NCBI RefSeq assembly: GCF_007747795.1
Contig: NZ_CP036275.1
Location: 1,564,501 to 1,628,500 of the forward strand
Direction: 5' to 3'
Length of the DNA stretch: 64,000 bases
DNA from: Maioricimonas rarisocia
Lineage (GTDB): Bacteria > Planctomycetota > Planctomycetia > Planctomycetales > Planctomycetaceae
The translations under genes and the position numbers were made by a program. The notes beneath the pieces are model-generated. The model was not told the origin of the DNA. It searched no databases and saw only the letters and a list, made by a program, of their open reading frames with translations. Below, piece after piece: positions 1 through 8,799 of the stretch. Position 1 is the stretch's first letter. Each line of letters opens with the position of its first letter.

Positions 1-1
1 G

Positions 2-1192
2 CCGAACGATGACTACTCGGTCGATCCGGAAGGTTCGATCACCGTCATCCAGGTGAAGAGAAACAGGAACCGGTATGCCTTCACGGCCCGGACCGCCGGC
101 TTCGGAGCGTTCAACGCCGACAAGGCGCCCCTGATGGCAGCGGGCGTGCGGATCTTCGGCCCCGGCAGCGACGACGACGGACTGGCGACGGTGGCTCAGG
201 ACCTCGAGCCCGAGTACATCGCGGTTGATGCGAAGTCACGCGTCGCAGTTGTCTCCTGCCAGGAGAACAACGCCTTCGCGTTTGTCGATATCAAGAGCGC
301 CCGTGTTCTCAAGATCGAGCCGCTCGGCTTCAAGGACTACAACGCCCCGGGCAATGGCATCGACGCGTCCGACCGGGACGACGCAATCAACATCCAGACC
401 TGGCCGGTTTACGGCATGTACCAGCCGGATGCCATCGCCGCGTTCCGCCTGTTCGGACAGCAGTACATCATCGGTGTGAACGAAGGGGATGCCCGCGACT
501 ACGACACGTTCGGCGAAGAGGAACGGATCAAGGATCTGACACTCGATCCGACTGTGTTTCCCGATGCGGATACGCTGCAGGAAGACGAGAACATCGGTCG
601 CCTCGAAGTGACCAGTACCCTCGGAGACGTCGACGGTGACGGCGACTTCGATGCGCTGTACAGCTACGGAGCCCGCTCGTTCAGTGTCTGGTCGGTTGAT
701 CGCCAGGGGGAACTGAGTCTCGTCTTCGACAGTGGAGACCAGATCGAGCAGATCACTGCGGCCCAGATTCCTGGAGGCTTCAACTCGACCAACGACGAGC
801 AGGATTCGGCCGACAGCCGCAGCGACGCGAAGGGCCCCGAGCCGGAAGCGGTCGATGTCGGCAAGGTGGGGGGGCGGACGTACGCGTTCGTAGGGCTCGA
901 GCGGATCGGCGGCGTGATGATCTTCGAGATCTCCGATCCGTCCTCGCCGCAATTCGTCCTTTACGTCAACGACCGTGATTTTGCCGCGTCCGACATCGCG
1001 GATGCCGGTGATCTCGGTCCCGAGTGCATCGAGTTCATTCCGACCGGCCGCAGCCCGCTGCTCCGTCCGGCGATTGCCGTGGCAAACGAGATCAGTGGCA
1101 CGACGACACTGTACGTGCTGAAGCGGGACTCGCTGATGGATCTGATCATCGACCGGATGCTGGACCTGTTGCCGCTCGGCATCGAAGACTGA
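2..1192 (+). CDS. Choice-of-anchor I family beta-propeller protein (5' truncated)
   Basis: The reading frame is open to the left edge, so the true start lies outside the window; an internal GTG at 53 is not a convincing start because family-like sequence (PNDDYSVDPEGSITVI) precedes it. The 396 visible residues carry the hallmark NEGDARDYD with a following EEERIKDL, then GDVDGDGDFDALYSYGARSFSVW and AFVGLERIGGVMIF, all typical of the choice-of-anchor I domain, a phytase/alkaline-phosphatase-like secreted propeller. No PEP-CTERM, dockerin or other sorting tail is visible at the C-terminus, which simply ends after a short hydrophobic helix. A strong hairpin terminator follows. Family call is fairly secure; the substrate is unknown. 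Confidence 0.8.
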   Translation, partial: PNDDYSVDPEGSITVIQVKRNRNRYAFTARTAGFGAFNADKAPLMAAGVRIFGPGSDDDGLATVAQDLEPEYIAVDAKSRVAVVSCQENNAFAFVDIKSARVLKIEPLGFKDYNAPGNGIDASDRDDAINIQTWPVYGMYQPDAIAAFRLFGQQYIIGVNEGDARDYDTFGEEERIKDLTLDPTVFPDADTLQEDENIGRLEVTSTLGDVDGDGDFDALYSYGARSFSVWSVDRQGELSLVFDSGDQIEQITAAQIPGGFNSTNDEQDSADSRSDAKGPEPEAVDVGKVGGRTYAFVGLERIGGVMIFEISDPSSPQFVLYVNDRDFAASDIADAGDLGPECIEFIPTGRSPLLRPAIAVANEISGTTTLYVLKRDSLMDLIIDRMLDLLPLGIED

Positions 1193-1219
1193 TCCACGCC
1201 CTTCGGCGTTTGTGTATTC

Positions 1220-1267
1220 CACGCCTGCAGGTCACGTCATACGTGATCTGCGGGCGTGTTCCTTTTT
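1220..1267 (+). terminator. Rho-independent terminator after the choice-of-anchor I gene
   Basis: An 18-bp stem (1220-1237 with 1241-1258, two G-U wobbles, no mismatches) closes a 3-base loop CAT and is followed by TTCCTTTTT. It sits about 27 bases after the stop codon, so it should end transcription of the gene to its left and insulate the small gene to its right. Confidence 0.8.
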
Positions 1268-1364
1268 GCAACGCGGGAATTTTGCTTCCCGAAAAGGTTC
1301 CTTCTGGCGGTCGACTCTCCAGTGTTGTCAACTGGAGGGTGCGGCACACTGGGAGGGATAGGTT

Positions 1365-1826
1365 GTGAAAAGAATTGACAACAAGCGACTGTACAGACGT
1401 CTCTGGATGGCTGGACTGCTCGTCCTTGCAATGATCGGAGTCGCCAGGGGCCGAGAGATCTACGAAGTTCTCCGGTTTGCCGCCCTGTATCGCGAATGCA
1501 GTGCGTACGCCGAGACCCTCAAGTCGAGCCGGCCCGACGACGTTCCTCCCGAAGTCTGGGACGAAGAGAACTTTGGCGTCGGCACGGCGCTGGCGAACGT
1601 CTGCTTTTCGACACATCATGTGCCGCTGGCAGAGATGGAGCTGTTCACCGCCGATTTCCGCCAGCAGATGTCGGAACCGATCGACCTGACCACCATCGAC
1701 TGGTTGTGGAAGCGGCTGGCGGACACGGGAGCGCACGGCGAACAGTACGTAGGGAAATGGAGGCCAGTCTGGGAGGAGAGTGTCTCGGCCGCCAGGGAGT
1801 CTGCGCTGCGGCGGAACCCGCGTTGA
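1365..1826 (+). CDS. Hypothetical single-pass membrane or secreted protein, 153 aa
   Basis: GTG start preceded by a GGGAGGGATAGG purine stretch at good spacing. The N-terminus is basic (MKRIDNKRLYRRLW) followed by a hydrophobic run around residues 15-27, consistent with a signal anchor. The remainder is soluble and charged with a WDEENFG motif and two cysteines (about 45 and 86). No family was recognised. It is isolated by the upstream terminator and a roughly 320-base gap downstream, so it is probably transcribed alone. Coding potential is supported by the ribosome site and codon use; function is unknown. Confidence 0.6.
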   Translation: MKRIDNKRLYRRLWMAGLLVLAMIGVARGREIYEVLRFAALYRECSAYAETLKSSRPDDVPPEVWDEENFGVGTALANVCFSTHHVPLAEMELFTADFRQQMSEPIDLTTIDWLWKRLADTGAHGEQYVGKWRPVWEESVSAARESALRRNPR

Positions 1827-2144
1827 CACGTTTCTGTTCAGGTGCCATGATCCCGCGCGCCGGGAGCAGACGACCCCTTTCCCGAGCGCCGACAGCAGCG
1901 CTGTCCTGATGGACTTCCACCATTCGCTCCGGGCGAAAGTGCGGAACATGGTTGAAGTACCGGCACATCTGGCCGGTTCGCGGGCCCGACGCAGTCAGAA
2001 TGTCCGGATTCCGCCGTCGCGAGAGAGGTCCCGTTGACCCATGGGGAGAAAACGGGGTATGGGAACCGTCTGAGACGGACGTTTCCTCCGGTGACGGCTG
2101 AAACGTGGGCATCCAAAGGATTGGGCGGGATCGGGAAACCCTGA
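1827..2144. other. Gene-free stretch
   Basis: A 318-base gap ahead of the glycan gene cluster. I see no convincing small gene, terminator hairpin or RNA; it presumably holds the promoter of the downstream operon but no good promoter hexamer pair stands out. Confidence 0.4.
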
Positions 2145-3023
2145 ATGAGCCGTGTACCGAACGTTGTGCTGGTCGGAGACCGCAGTCTCGACATGTCCCA
2201 CTTCGGCTGTCAGCTGGTCGGGGCGACATTTCGCGAACAGTTTGCCCGCACCGGACTCAATCTCACTGCCTGTCTGCCGATCAGCCCCAAGCGGTTCGAG
2301 GCCGCAACGCCGCTCCTCGACCAGGCCGACCTCGTCGTCATTAACGGCGAAGGCTCCACGCACAACGGCCGGCTGCAGGACGTCTTCCGCATGGCGACCC
2401 GCTGGCCGTGCGTGCTCCTCAACTGTGTCTACCAGAACAATCCTCCGACCGATGAGCTGAAGCACTTCCGGTTGATTACGGCCCGAGAGTCGCTGAGTGC
2501 CGAGGCGATTCGCGAGCATGGCGCCGACTGCAAGGTCGTCCCGGACGTCATCTTCGCGTCGTCACTTCTGCACTCATACGTCCGTCCCGAGCCGGTGCGT
2601 GAGCTGGGCATCACCGACAGCGCCCGCAAGGTCGAGTACGGCTTTGGACCGTTCCGGGTGCGACTCCGCCCGGGACTCCGCCCGAAGACCTCGACGGTTG
2701 CCGAATACCTGAACAAGCTGTGCGAACACCGCCGCCTCTGCATCGGCCGTTTCCATGCCGCGGTTGTCGCGTCGATTCTCGGGATTCCGTTTTCCACGTG
2801 GGAGTCGAACACGTGGAAGATTTCGGGACTCATGCGGGACATGGGGCTCTCGGAGCTGCATTTCGAGTCTCGGGACGAGGCGTATCGGAATGTTCCGCAG
2901 GAGTTCGATCCCCGGGCTGCCAGCTTCGCCAGGAACGCCCGGGCAGCCGTGCATCGGCTGTTCGACGACGTTGCGGCGATTGCCCGCGAGAACGCCGGGA
3001 ACAAAGGCCAGCGGGCGGCCTGA
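2145..3023 (+). CDS. Polysaccharide pyruvyl transferase family protein
   Basis: A 292-residue protein with the family layout: an N-terminal half with NGEGSTH (67-73), a middle ARES (113-116) after which serine and glutamate residues contact the nucleotide-type pocket in relatives, and a C-terminal GRFHA (201-205) followed by a hydrophobic strand and LGIPF. Members transfer a pyruvate ketal to a glycan or, in some cases, act as other glycan-modifying enzymes. It leads a run of three same-strand genes with gaps of 29 and 20 bases (sulfotransferase, asparagine synthase), pointing to assembly of a modified surface polysaccharide. The N-terminus lacks a signal peptide, so it acts in the cytoplasm. 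Confidence 0.75.
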   Translation: MSRVPNVVLVGDRSLDMSHFGCQLVGATFREQFARTGLNLTACLPISPKRFEAATPLLDQADLVVINGEGSTHNGRLQDVFRMATRWPCVLLNCVYQNNPPTDELKHFRLITARESLSAEAIREHGADCKVVPDVIFASSLLHSYVRPEPVRELGITDSARKVEYGFGPFRVRLRPGLRPKTSTVAEYLNKLCEHRRLCIGRFHAAVVASILGIPFSTWESNTWKISGLMRDMGLSELHFESRDEAYRNVPQEFDPRAASFARNARAAVHRLFDDVAAIARENAGNKGQRAA

Positions 3024-3052
3024 CCGCACGTCATCCCAAAGGGAGTCGCCCC

Positions 3053-3736
3053 GTGGTCATCTCGCACCGCTATCGATTCATCTTCGTGCACATTCCCAAG
3101 ACGGCTGGCACGAGCTGCGCACTCGCACTGAAGCAGGGGCTGCCTTGGTGGGAACGCCGGCAGCGGCAGACGCGTCGCGGGTCCAAGCACAAGAGCCTGC
3201 TCGACGGCCTCGAGCTTCTCGAGCAGCCGACGGGGCTGTTTCGGCATGGCGTGAGGGATGCCGACAGCTATTTCAGCTTCGCCGTGGTGCGAAATCCGTG
3301 GGACCGCATGGTCTCGTTGTACCACTACCTCAAGCGAACTGAAAAGTACGCCGAGATCTGCCCGGATACGTTCGAGGCATTTCTCGATGACATCGATGCG
3401 CAGGTGTCCTGGACGCAGCAGTTGCGATCACTTCGCACGCAGCGGTCCTACCTGGCCGATGCCGATGGTCGGATGATCTGCGACCGCATCGCACGCTTCG
3501 AAACACTCGCTCAGGACTTCGAAGCGATCACGCAGCGGCTCGGCATCGATGCCCGCCTGCCGCATGTGAACCGCTCAAATCACGACGCCTATGTCCGCTA
3601 CTACACGCCCCGCAGTCGGGAGTGTGTGGCCCGATGGTATCGGCAGGACATCGACGAGTTCGGATACACCTTCGACGGGCTCGTCAGCAGCGGCGCCACG
3701 GATGGCGTCGGGGCCGAGCCGCACGTAGCCGCCTGA
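3053..3736 (+). CDS. Sulfotransferase family 2 protein
   Basis: Starts at a GTG with AAAGGGAG nine bases upstream; the 227 residues open with HIPKTAGT (13-20), the PAPS 5'-phosphosulfate loop, and carry RNPWDR (80-85), the 3'-phosphate binding strand-helix signature. Length fits a single sulfotransferase domain of the carbohydrate (chondroitin/heparan type) group. It should move sulfate from PAPS to a sugar hydroxyl. Position between pyruvyl transferase and asparagine synthase genes suggests that the acceptor is a glycan made by this cluster. Longer in-frame starts upstream overlap the preceding gene and lack a ribosome site. Confidence 0.8.
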   Translation: MVISHRYRFIFVHIPKTAGTSCALALKQGLPWWERRQRQTRRGSKHKSLLDGLELLEQPTGLFRHGVRDADSYFSFAVVRNPWDRMVSLYHYLKRTEKYAEICPDTFEAFLDDIDAQVSWTQQLRSLRTQRSYLADADGRMICDRIARFETLAQDFEAITQRLGIDARLPHVNRSNHDAYVRYYTPRSRECVARWYRQDIDEFGYTFDGLVSSGATDGVGAEPHVAA

Positions 3737-3756
3737 CGCGGCACCGGAGAAGTCCC

Positions 3757-5718
3757 ATGTGCGGATTCTTTCAGGTCGTCCGGAAGCGCGGGCCGGTTTC
3801 GGCAGAACGCTTTCAGGGGGCACTGGACTCCATGGACAGCCGCGGTCCGGACGGCACCGGAACCCGGTTTGTCGAGTTGCCCCGTACTGAAGGGGAGCAA
3901 CCGCTGCATGCCGCCTTCGGTCATCAGCGACTGTCGATTCTCGACCTGACGACCCGGGCCCAGCAGCCGTATCACCGTGCGGGCCACACGCTGCTGTACA
4001 ACGGCGAACTGTACAACTATCGGGACCTCGCATCCCGCTTGCGGCCGGACGACTACGAACCGACTTCGGATGGCGATACCGACGTCCTGTTCGCGTCGTT
4101 GCTGGCCCATGGGGCCGATGCACTCCGGTCGTTCAGCGGCATGTGGGCCTTCAGCTTCGTTGATGAAGCCGGTCTGCAGGTGACGGCAGCCCGGGACCGC
4201 TTCGGAAAGAAGCCGCTCTTCTACTACATGGACGAAGACACCCTCTGTCTCTCGTCGACGATTCGTGCCATCGCGATCTACCGGCAGCAGGAACTCCGCC
4301 CGCGTCGTGAGGACCTGCTGAGCTACTTTCTGGATGGCACGCTCTACCCGAGTGGAACCGAGACCACCCATTTCGAAGGGATTCAGCAGGTCCTGCCCGG
4401 CCACGTCTGTCAGTTCAATCTGCGGAACTGGAGCGTGTCGTCGCGGCGGTACTTCGACTGGTACGACCCGGCGGCGTCGGCCAGCGTCGTGGATTCCGAA
4501 ACACCACTGAAGGATTCGCTGCAGGACAGCGTGCGTGATCGACTGGTTTCTGATCGACCGGTCGGGTTGCTGCTCTCCGGAGGGATCGACAGTTCGCTCG
4601 TCTATTCGGTCCTGTGCGCAACCGGGGCGATCGACCAGGTGCACGTCTTCATGGGAGATGTGGGCCGTTCGGCCGACTTCGACTACGCGAAACAGTGTGT
4701 CGAGACGGTCGGCGGCAAGGCGGAGACCGTCAAGCTCGACTACGATCAGCAGGCCTTTGATCTGTTTCTGGAGATCTGCCGACACCAGGAAAAGCCGTTC
4801 CTGTTCAACGGTAACGCGCTCGCGATGCCGCAGATGTATCGCGCCATCTCCGAGCACGGGATCCCCGTCGTGCTGGATGGAACCGGCGGCGACGAGCTGT
4901 TCGGTGGATACTGGGGCCGGCAGCTGCCGCATGCGATCCAGGACGCGATGGCCGGTTCCGATCAGGCGTGGCTGGATGAGATGATCTCGGCAAACCGCGA
5001 GATGAAGTTCGTCGCGGATGCCGTGAAGTGGGCGAAATCGCAACATGGCGGGGACGCGGCCAGAAACTCCTGGACAACCGCAATGAAACGGCGGCTGCAT
5101 CCGTTTCTGAGGTGCAGCTGGCGTGAAGCCTGCGAGCTGATGGATCGGGACCCGCTCAACAGTCCGCAGCAGGGATTCACTAACGCCCTTTGCAGCGACA
5201 TCGCCCCCGGCGGGCGCCTTGCCGAGTGGCTCTGGCACAACGACCGCAACGCGATGATGTGGAGCATCGAGAACCGCAGCCCGCTGCTGGATCACCGGCT
5301 GCACCGGTTTCTGTTCTCAGGGTATCGGAACAAGTTTTCCGGCGTCTGGAACAAGCACGAGTTGCGGCAGGTGTTCTCGGAGTTCACTCCGCTGCCGACG
5401 CAGTGGCGACGGGACAAGCAGGGTTTCCGCTGGAATGCGGGGCGGTTCCTGAGGACCCATCGCCAGCGAATCCTGGAACTGATCGAAGCCTCCAGCTGGT
5501 GTGCCGAGGTCTTCAACAATCGGCTCTTCGTGCGTTGTGCCCATCGCGTGCCGAAGATGCTGGCGTCGAGCCTTGGACGCCACGCTCTCTGTGTGGCGGG
5601 TCTCGAGGCGACGCTGGGAGACTGTGTCGCACGCCCGGTCCACTCGTCAGCGTCGCCCGAAGTGGTCGGGTCGGAACCGGATCAATTGCCGGGTTCGGAG
5701 ATTCAGCAGGCAGCGTAG
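3757..5718 (+). CDS. asnB: Asparagine synthase (glutamine-hydrolysing), AsnB-like
   Basis: The start is fixed by the N-terminal nucleophile: Met is followed directly by Cys2 (MCGFF), as needed for the class II glutaminase. RGPDG (29-33) and a NGELYNYR motif follow, then the synthetase domain with the ATP pyrophosphatase loop SGGIDSS (274-280) and a GTGGDELFGGYWGR segment. At 653 residues it is of normal AsnB size. It can make asparagine from aspartate, glutamine and ATP, but its place right after pyruvyl transferase and sulfotransferase genes fits the AsnB homologues used as amidotransferases in exopolysaccharide loci. Which of these is its role cannot be told from sequence. Confidence 0.88.
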   Translation: MCGFFQVVRKRGPVSAERFQGALDSMDSRGPDGTGTRFVELPRTEGEQPLHAAFGHQRLSILDLTTRAQQPYHRAGHTLLYNGELYNYRDLASRLRPDDYEPTSDGDTDVLFASLLAHGADALRSFSGMWAFSFVDEAGLQVTAARDRFGKKPLFYYMDEDTLCLSSTIRAIAIYRQQELRPRREDLLSYFLDGTLYPSGTETTHFEGIQQVLPGHVCQFNLRNWSVSSRRYFDWYDPAASASVVDSETPLKDSLQDSVRDRLVSDRPVGLLLSGGIDSSLVYSVLCATGAIDQVHVFMGDVGRSADFDYAKQCVETVGGKAETVKLDYDQQAFDLFLEICRHQEKPFLFNGNALAMPQMYRAISEHGIPVVLDGTGGDELFGGYWGRQLPHAIQDAMAGSDQAWLDEMISANREMKFVADAVKWAKSQHGGDAARNSWTTAMKRRLHPFLRCSWREACELMDRDPLNSPQQGFTNALCSDIAPGGRLAEWLWHNDRNAMMWSIENRSPLLDHRLHRFLFSGYRNKFSGVWNKHELRQVFSEFTPLPTQWRRDKQGFRWNAGRFLRTHRQRILELIEASSWCAEVFNNRLFVRCAHRVPKMLASSLGRHALCVAGLEATLGDCVARPVHSSASPEVVGSEPDQLPGSEIQQAA

Positions 5719-5742
5719 CGTTGGTGCACCGGCCGGGACTGG

Positions 5743-6579
5743 CTATTCGGCGTTCCGCCTGCTGATGATCAGCTGTGCTTCCCAGAACTGCTTGTCGGCC
5801 GGCACGTACGGACTGTTATAGCCCATGATCCGGAAGTCGCCTGCCTGCTCGTACTCGGGGTGAGCGTCCAGCCACGCCTGAAGAGTCGCCTGTGCCTGCC
5901 GGGATGATTCGGATGTCCGCCGTCCGCGCATGCCGAGCGAAACCACCGTCGCCGGTTCGACATCGACGACTTCGACGTTTCCCTTCCGACCCGTCGAGCC
6001 GAGATCAGGATCTCCGTAGAGGAAGGCCATCGACGTCTGTTTGAGCGTTTTGTCGTCCGGGCTGTCGAACGTCATCTCGACCGGTGCTGTCATCCCGATA
6101 TCGTTCGACTTGATGTGCGTGAACAGCGTCCAGAAGCCGTTCGCGACCGCCATGCGATAGGCGGGATACTCCTTGACTTCGAGCAGGCCGGCCGGGGTGT
6201 ACGGAGGAAATCCCTCCGGCTGTTCCGCTTCGTGCACCGGCTCGAACGCAAGCTGATCGATCGAGGTTCGTGCAGCCGTCTGCAGGCGGGCCAGGCGTGT
6301 TTCGTCGGTGCCATCCATCTTCAAGGCGCGCTCGAGACGTACGGCCACCGGGGACTGTGCCGGGATCTCTTCGAGGACGGAGCGGGCTGCCTCCTCGAGA
6401 CGGGCGATGGCGTCCGATGTCGATTCGGCCTCGGACTGCGAGGCTTCGACGCCGCCCTGCAGGATTGCGACGAGGGGAGAGGCTGAGTTCTTTCCGGTCG
6501 CGGGGGCTTCCGGTTCCGCTGCGCTGGCAATGAGTGCTGCCGCGATGATGGCGACAGCGAAGCTACCTGAAACTCGCAT
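5743..6579 (-). CDS. SOUL-type heme-binding family protein
   Basis: A 278-residue exported protein: signal peptide at 1-20 (MRVSGSFAVAIIAAALIASA), a low-complexity helical stretch to about 105, then a SOUL domain with LEVKEYPAYRMA, NDIGMTAPVEM and GYNSPYVP segments. SOUL/HBP proteins bind heme or tetrapyrroles; no universal heme ligand can be assigned here. It converges on the asparagine synthase gene with a 24-base gap and has no same-strand partner within 90 bases upstream. The N-terminal extension ahead of the domain is longer than in minimal SOUL proteins and probably acts as a spacer from the membrane or a helical hairpin. Confidence 0.8.
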   Translation of the reverse strand: MRVSGSFAVAIIAAALIASAAEPEAPATGKNSASPLVAILQGGVEASQSEAESTSDAIARLEEAARSVLEEIPAQSPVAVRLERALKMDGTDETRLARLQTAARTSIDQLAFEPVHEAEQPEGFPPYTPAGLLEVKEYPAYRMAVANGFWTLFTHIKSNDIGMTAPVEMTFDSPDDKTLKQTSMAFLYGDPDLGSTGRKGNVEVVDVEPATVVSLGMRGRRTSESSRQAQATLQAWLDAHPEYEQAGDFRIMGYNSPYVPADKQFWEAQLIISRRNAE

Positions 6580-6670
6580 GACGGAACCTTAGTGGAGTGA
6601 ATCGAAACGTCCCTTTCGGTTGATAGACGTTTCGATTCGGACGTCCAGTGCCAGCTCCACCATCGCGGCC

Positions 6671-7426
6671 CTACTCGGCCCGGGCGATCTGCGGGGCAGG
6701 TACGCTGGCCAGCTCCCGTGGCGTCAGGAAACCGTCTCCGTTGAGGTCGTACTGCAGGAGTTCGCTCCGGCGGGCCCGCGGCCATTCGTAGAGGCCCAGC
6801 TGACCGTCCTGATCGATGTCATGCTGGCCCCAGATCTCGGGGAGTGCGAGAGTGACAGGTTCACGCGGTTTGCGTGCAGGTCTCGTTTTCTCCTGAGGGG
6901 CGGACGTTCGGCGACTGTCGGATGAGGAGGAGCGTTCGAATCCGCGAGACCGGTCGAATGGGCTGAAGCCGCCCCTTCCGAAGTCCCGCCGGTCGGAATC
7001 GTCCTCGCGGCCCCGGTCACCGAACCCACCTCCGGGGCCACCGAATCCGCGGCCGCCAAAGTCACGTCCGCCGTTCTCAGCTCCGGGCGGACGACCGAAT
7101 CCCCGGGGGGAGAATCCGCCAGGTCCGCCGCGATCACCGAAACCGCGTGGTCCACCTTCACCTCCCTCACCTCCGAAGCGACCGCGAAACCGGTCGGAGT
7201 CTCCTCCATCCCGTCCACGGACCCCGCGGTCACCGCGATCCGATCCACCCCGATCGAAGCCGCCGCGATCAAAACCGCCTCGCCCGAATCCACCACGGCC
7301 TCGTCCCTCGTCATCGCCGTCATCACGGCCGGAGAAGCGACCGCCTGGTCCGCCTCGCTGGGCCCAGGCCGAGTCGGCGAGGAGGGGAATGAGGAGTGCA
7401 GCAGCAAGGATCATGCGGGTTGCCAT
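6671..7426 (-). CDS. Exported Gly/Arg/Asp/Phe-rich protein with EF-hand pair
   Basis: I place the start at the ATG at 7426, where a clean signal peptide (MATRMILAAALLIPLLADSAWA) begins behind a GGGAGTGAG site; a longer frame would add 30 residues that do not look like protein. Residues about 25-170 are a low-complexity tract of GGFDRGG, GDRGG and GFG units. The C-terminal 50 residues hold two calcium-type loops, DIDQDGQLGLYE (about 203-214) and DLNGDGFLTPRE (about 228-239). The mixture of RGG-like disordered tract and EF-hands is seen in planctomycete exported proteins of unknown role. Calcium binding is inferred from the loops. Confidence 0.75.
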   Translation of the reverse strand: MATRMILAAALLIPLLADSAWAQRGGPGGRFSGRDDGDDEGRGRGGFGRGGFDRGGFDRGGSDRGDRGVRGRDGGDSDRFRGRFGGEGGEGGPRGFGDRGGPGGFSPRGFGRPPGAENGGRDFGGRGFGGPGGGFGDRGREDDSDRRDFGRGGFSPFDRSRGFERSSSSDSRRTSAPQEKTRPARKPREPVTLALPEIWGQHDIDQDGQLGLYEWPRARRSELLQYDLNGDGFLTPRELASVPAPQIARAE

Positions 7427-7994
7427 GGGACTCACTCCCGGACGATGGCGAACGGAACAGGCGTCTGATGTGAAGAAACGTCCGCGGAGGCGGCCGTCTA
7501 CGGACGTTTCCCGCAATGCTCAGGGATCGGTGGTATGTGTGTCGGGACGGACAGCGAGCGCGGCGGCGCCAATGGGGCAGGGCAGAAGAGCAGCCCGGAA
7601 AGAATTCCTGCCGCCGGCCCGAGGGCCGGCGGCAGGGTCTGCCGACAACAAGCCGGCAGCGCGCGGAGGACACATTATCAGCACGCCGCCGGACCAAAGG
7701 CCCGCAGGCGGTGAAAAGCGCACAGCCGGATCACCTGTGGAGGGACCGGCTACAGTTCTGGAGTACGAAAACAGTCCCGGTCGTCTACAAACGGGAATCC
7801 GTTTTTTGTTGGCGAAGTCTCGTAATGTGTTGTGGGGTCAGTGGTTGGGGTTTTCGTTGGAGGCCGATGTGGTCCGGGCGACGGATTCCTCTCGCAGCAG
7901 AAGCAGATTTCACTACGATTCGCCGCCGCCGCGGACGATAAGGACTTCCGCGCGGAACTTGTGGCGGGCCGGACTGCGATCGGAAATCTTTGAA
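7427..7994. other. Gene-free stretch between divergent genes, with a long GC hairpin
   Basis: 568 bases separate the leftward EF-hand gene from the rightward glycine-zipper lipoprotein gene. Weak reading frames cross it but none has a ribosome site and sensible composition. The only clear structure is the hairpin at 7608-7635; promoters for both flanking genes must lie here, though none is obvious. Confidence 0.45.
7608..7635. repeat. 13-bp GC-rich inverted repeat
   Basis: CTGCCGCCGGCCC (7608-7620) and its exact complement (7623-7635) are separated by GA. There is no T-run on either side, so it is not an intrinsic terminator; it could form a cruciform or a transcript hairpin. Confidence 0.7.
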
Positions 7995-8645
7995 ATGAAT
8001 GCTTCTGCGCACCTGCCGGCACTGCTGTGCCTGCTCATCCCCGTCGCTGCGGGATGCCACGGCATGAATCACACCCAGGCTGGCGCGGCCTTCGGATCGG
8101 GCGTTGGCGCGCTGACCGGGGCCGTGATCGGCAGTCAGAGCGGACATGCTGCTGGCGGGGCAGTGATCGGAGCAGCGACCGGCGCGATGGCCGGGGGCCT
8201 GATCGGCAATGCCGAGGATGCTCGTGAGGAGCGGGACGCGGCGATTGCTCAGGCACAGTTCGCCCAGTACCAGGCTCAGAATCCTCCGCTGACCAACGCC
8301 GACCTGATCTTCATGGCCCAGAGCGGCCTGGGGGAACAGGTGATCGTCAACTCGATTCAGACCCGGGGCGGTCAGTTTGACCTCAGCCCGCAGGGACTGG
8401 TCCAGTTGAAGAACTCCGGCGTGAGTGACGGCGTGATCGTCGCCATTCAGCAGTCGGCTGCCAGTGGGTCTGCTCCGGCGGCTGCTGCACCTGTTCCTGC
8501 CATCGCGCGAACCGAAGTGGTGGTGGTCGAACCGCGGCCGTCGTTCGGCGTCATTGTCGCGCCAAGGCCTCGTCCCATCGTGGTCGGGCCCCCGAGGCAC
8601 TTTCACGGGCCCCGTCGCCGCGGCCACCTGCACGTGCACTTCTGA
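7995..8645 (+). CDS. Glycine-zipper lipoprotein with His/Arg tail
   Basis: The ATG at 7995 opens a lipoprotein signal with lipobox VAAGC (Cys21). It is followed by a glycine-zipper region (about 28-75; repeated GxxxG steps such as GAAFGSGVGALTGAVIG) like those of YMGG/SlyB-type outer-membrane lipoproteins. The middle (about 90-155) is a helical, glutamine-rich domain with two LxxxGV-type repeats. The C-terminus is Pro/Arg-rich and ends in RRRGHLHVHF, a possible metal or polyanion contact. Probably anchored at the outer membrane facing the periplasm. The residues read upstream of this ATG are not plausible. Function unknown. Confidence 0.75.
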   Translation: MNASAHLPALLCLLIPVAAGCHGMNHTQAGAAFGSGVGALTGAVIGSQSGHAAGGAVIGAATGAMAGGLIGNAEDAREERDAAIAQAQFAQYQAQNPPLTNADLIFMAQSGLGEQVIVNSIQTRGGQFDLSPQGLVQLKNSGVSDGVIVAIQQSAASGSAPAAAAPVPAIARTEVVVVEPRPSFGVIVAPRPRPIVVGPPRHFHGPRRRGHLHVHF

Positions 8646-8799
8646 GTGCCTGCTGCAGAGACGACTGGAGACGAAGGCCTGATCGGCGCGACGTTCTGTT
8701 CAGTGACGGAGTGAGTCGATACGCTGTCGGGAACGCGGTCACCGCCGCAGTCTTTCTCGCGTGTATCGATTCGCAGTCTGAAACTGACCGGAGAACTCC

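Noticed and set aside
3601-5304. Leftward open frame opposite asparagine synthase
   Set aside because: The rightward frame has Cys2 and SGGIDSS motifs; the leftward translation has no recognisable feature.
7608-7635. GC hairpin as a terminator of the lipoprotein or EF-hand gene
   Set aside because: No T-run on either strand and it lies upstream of both genes.
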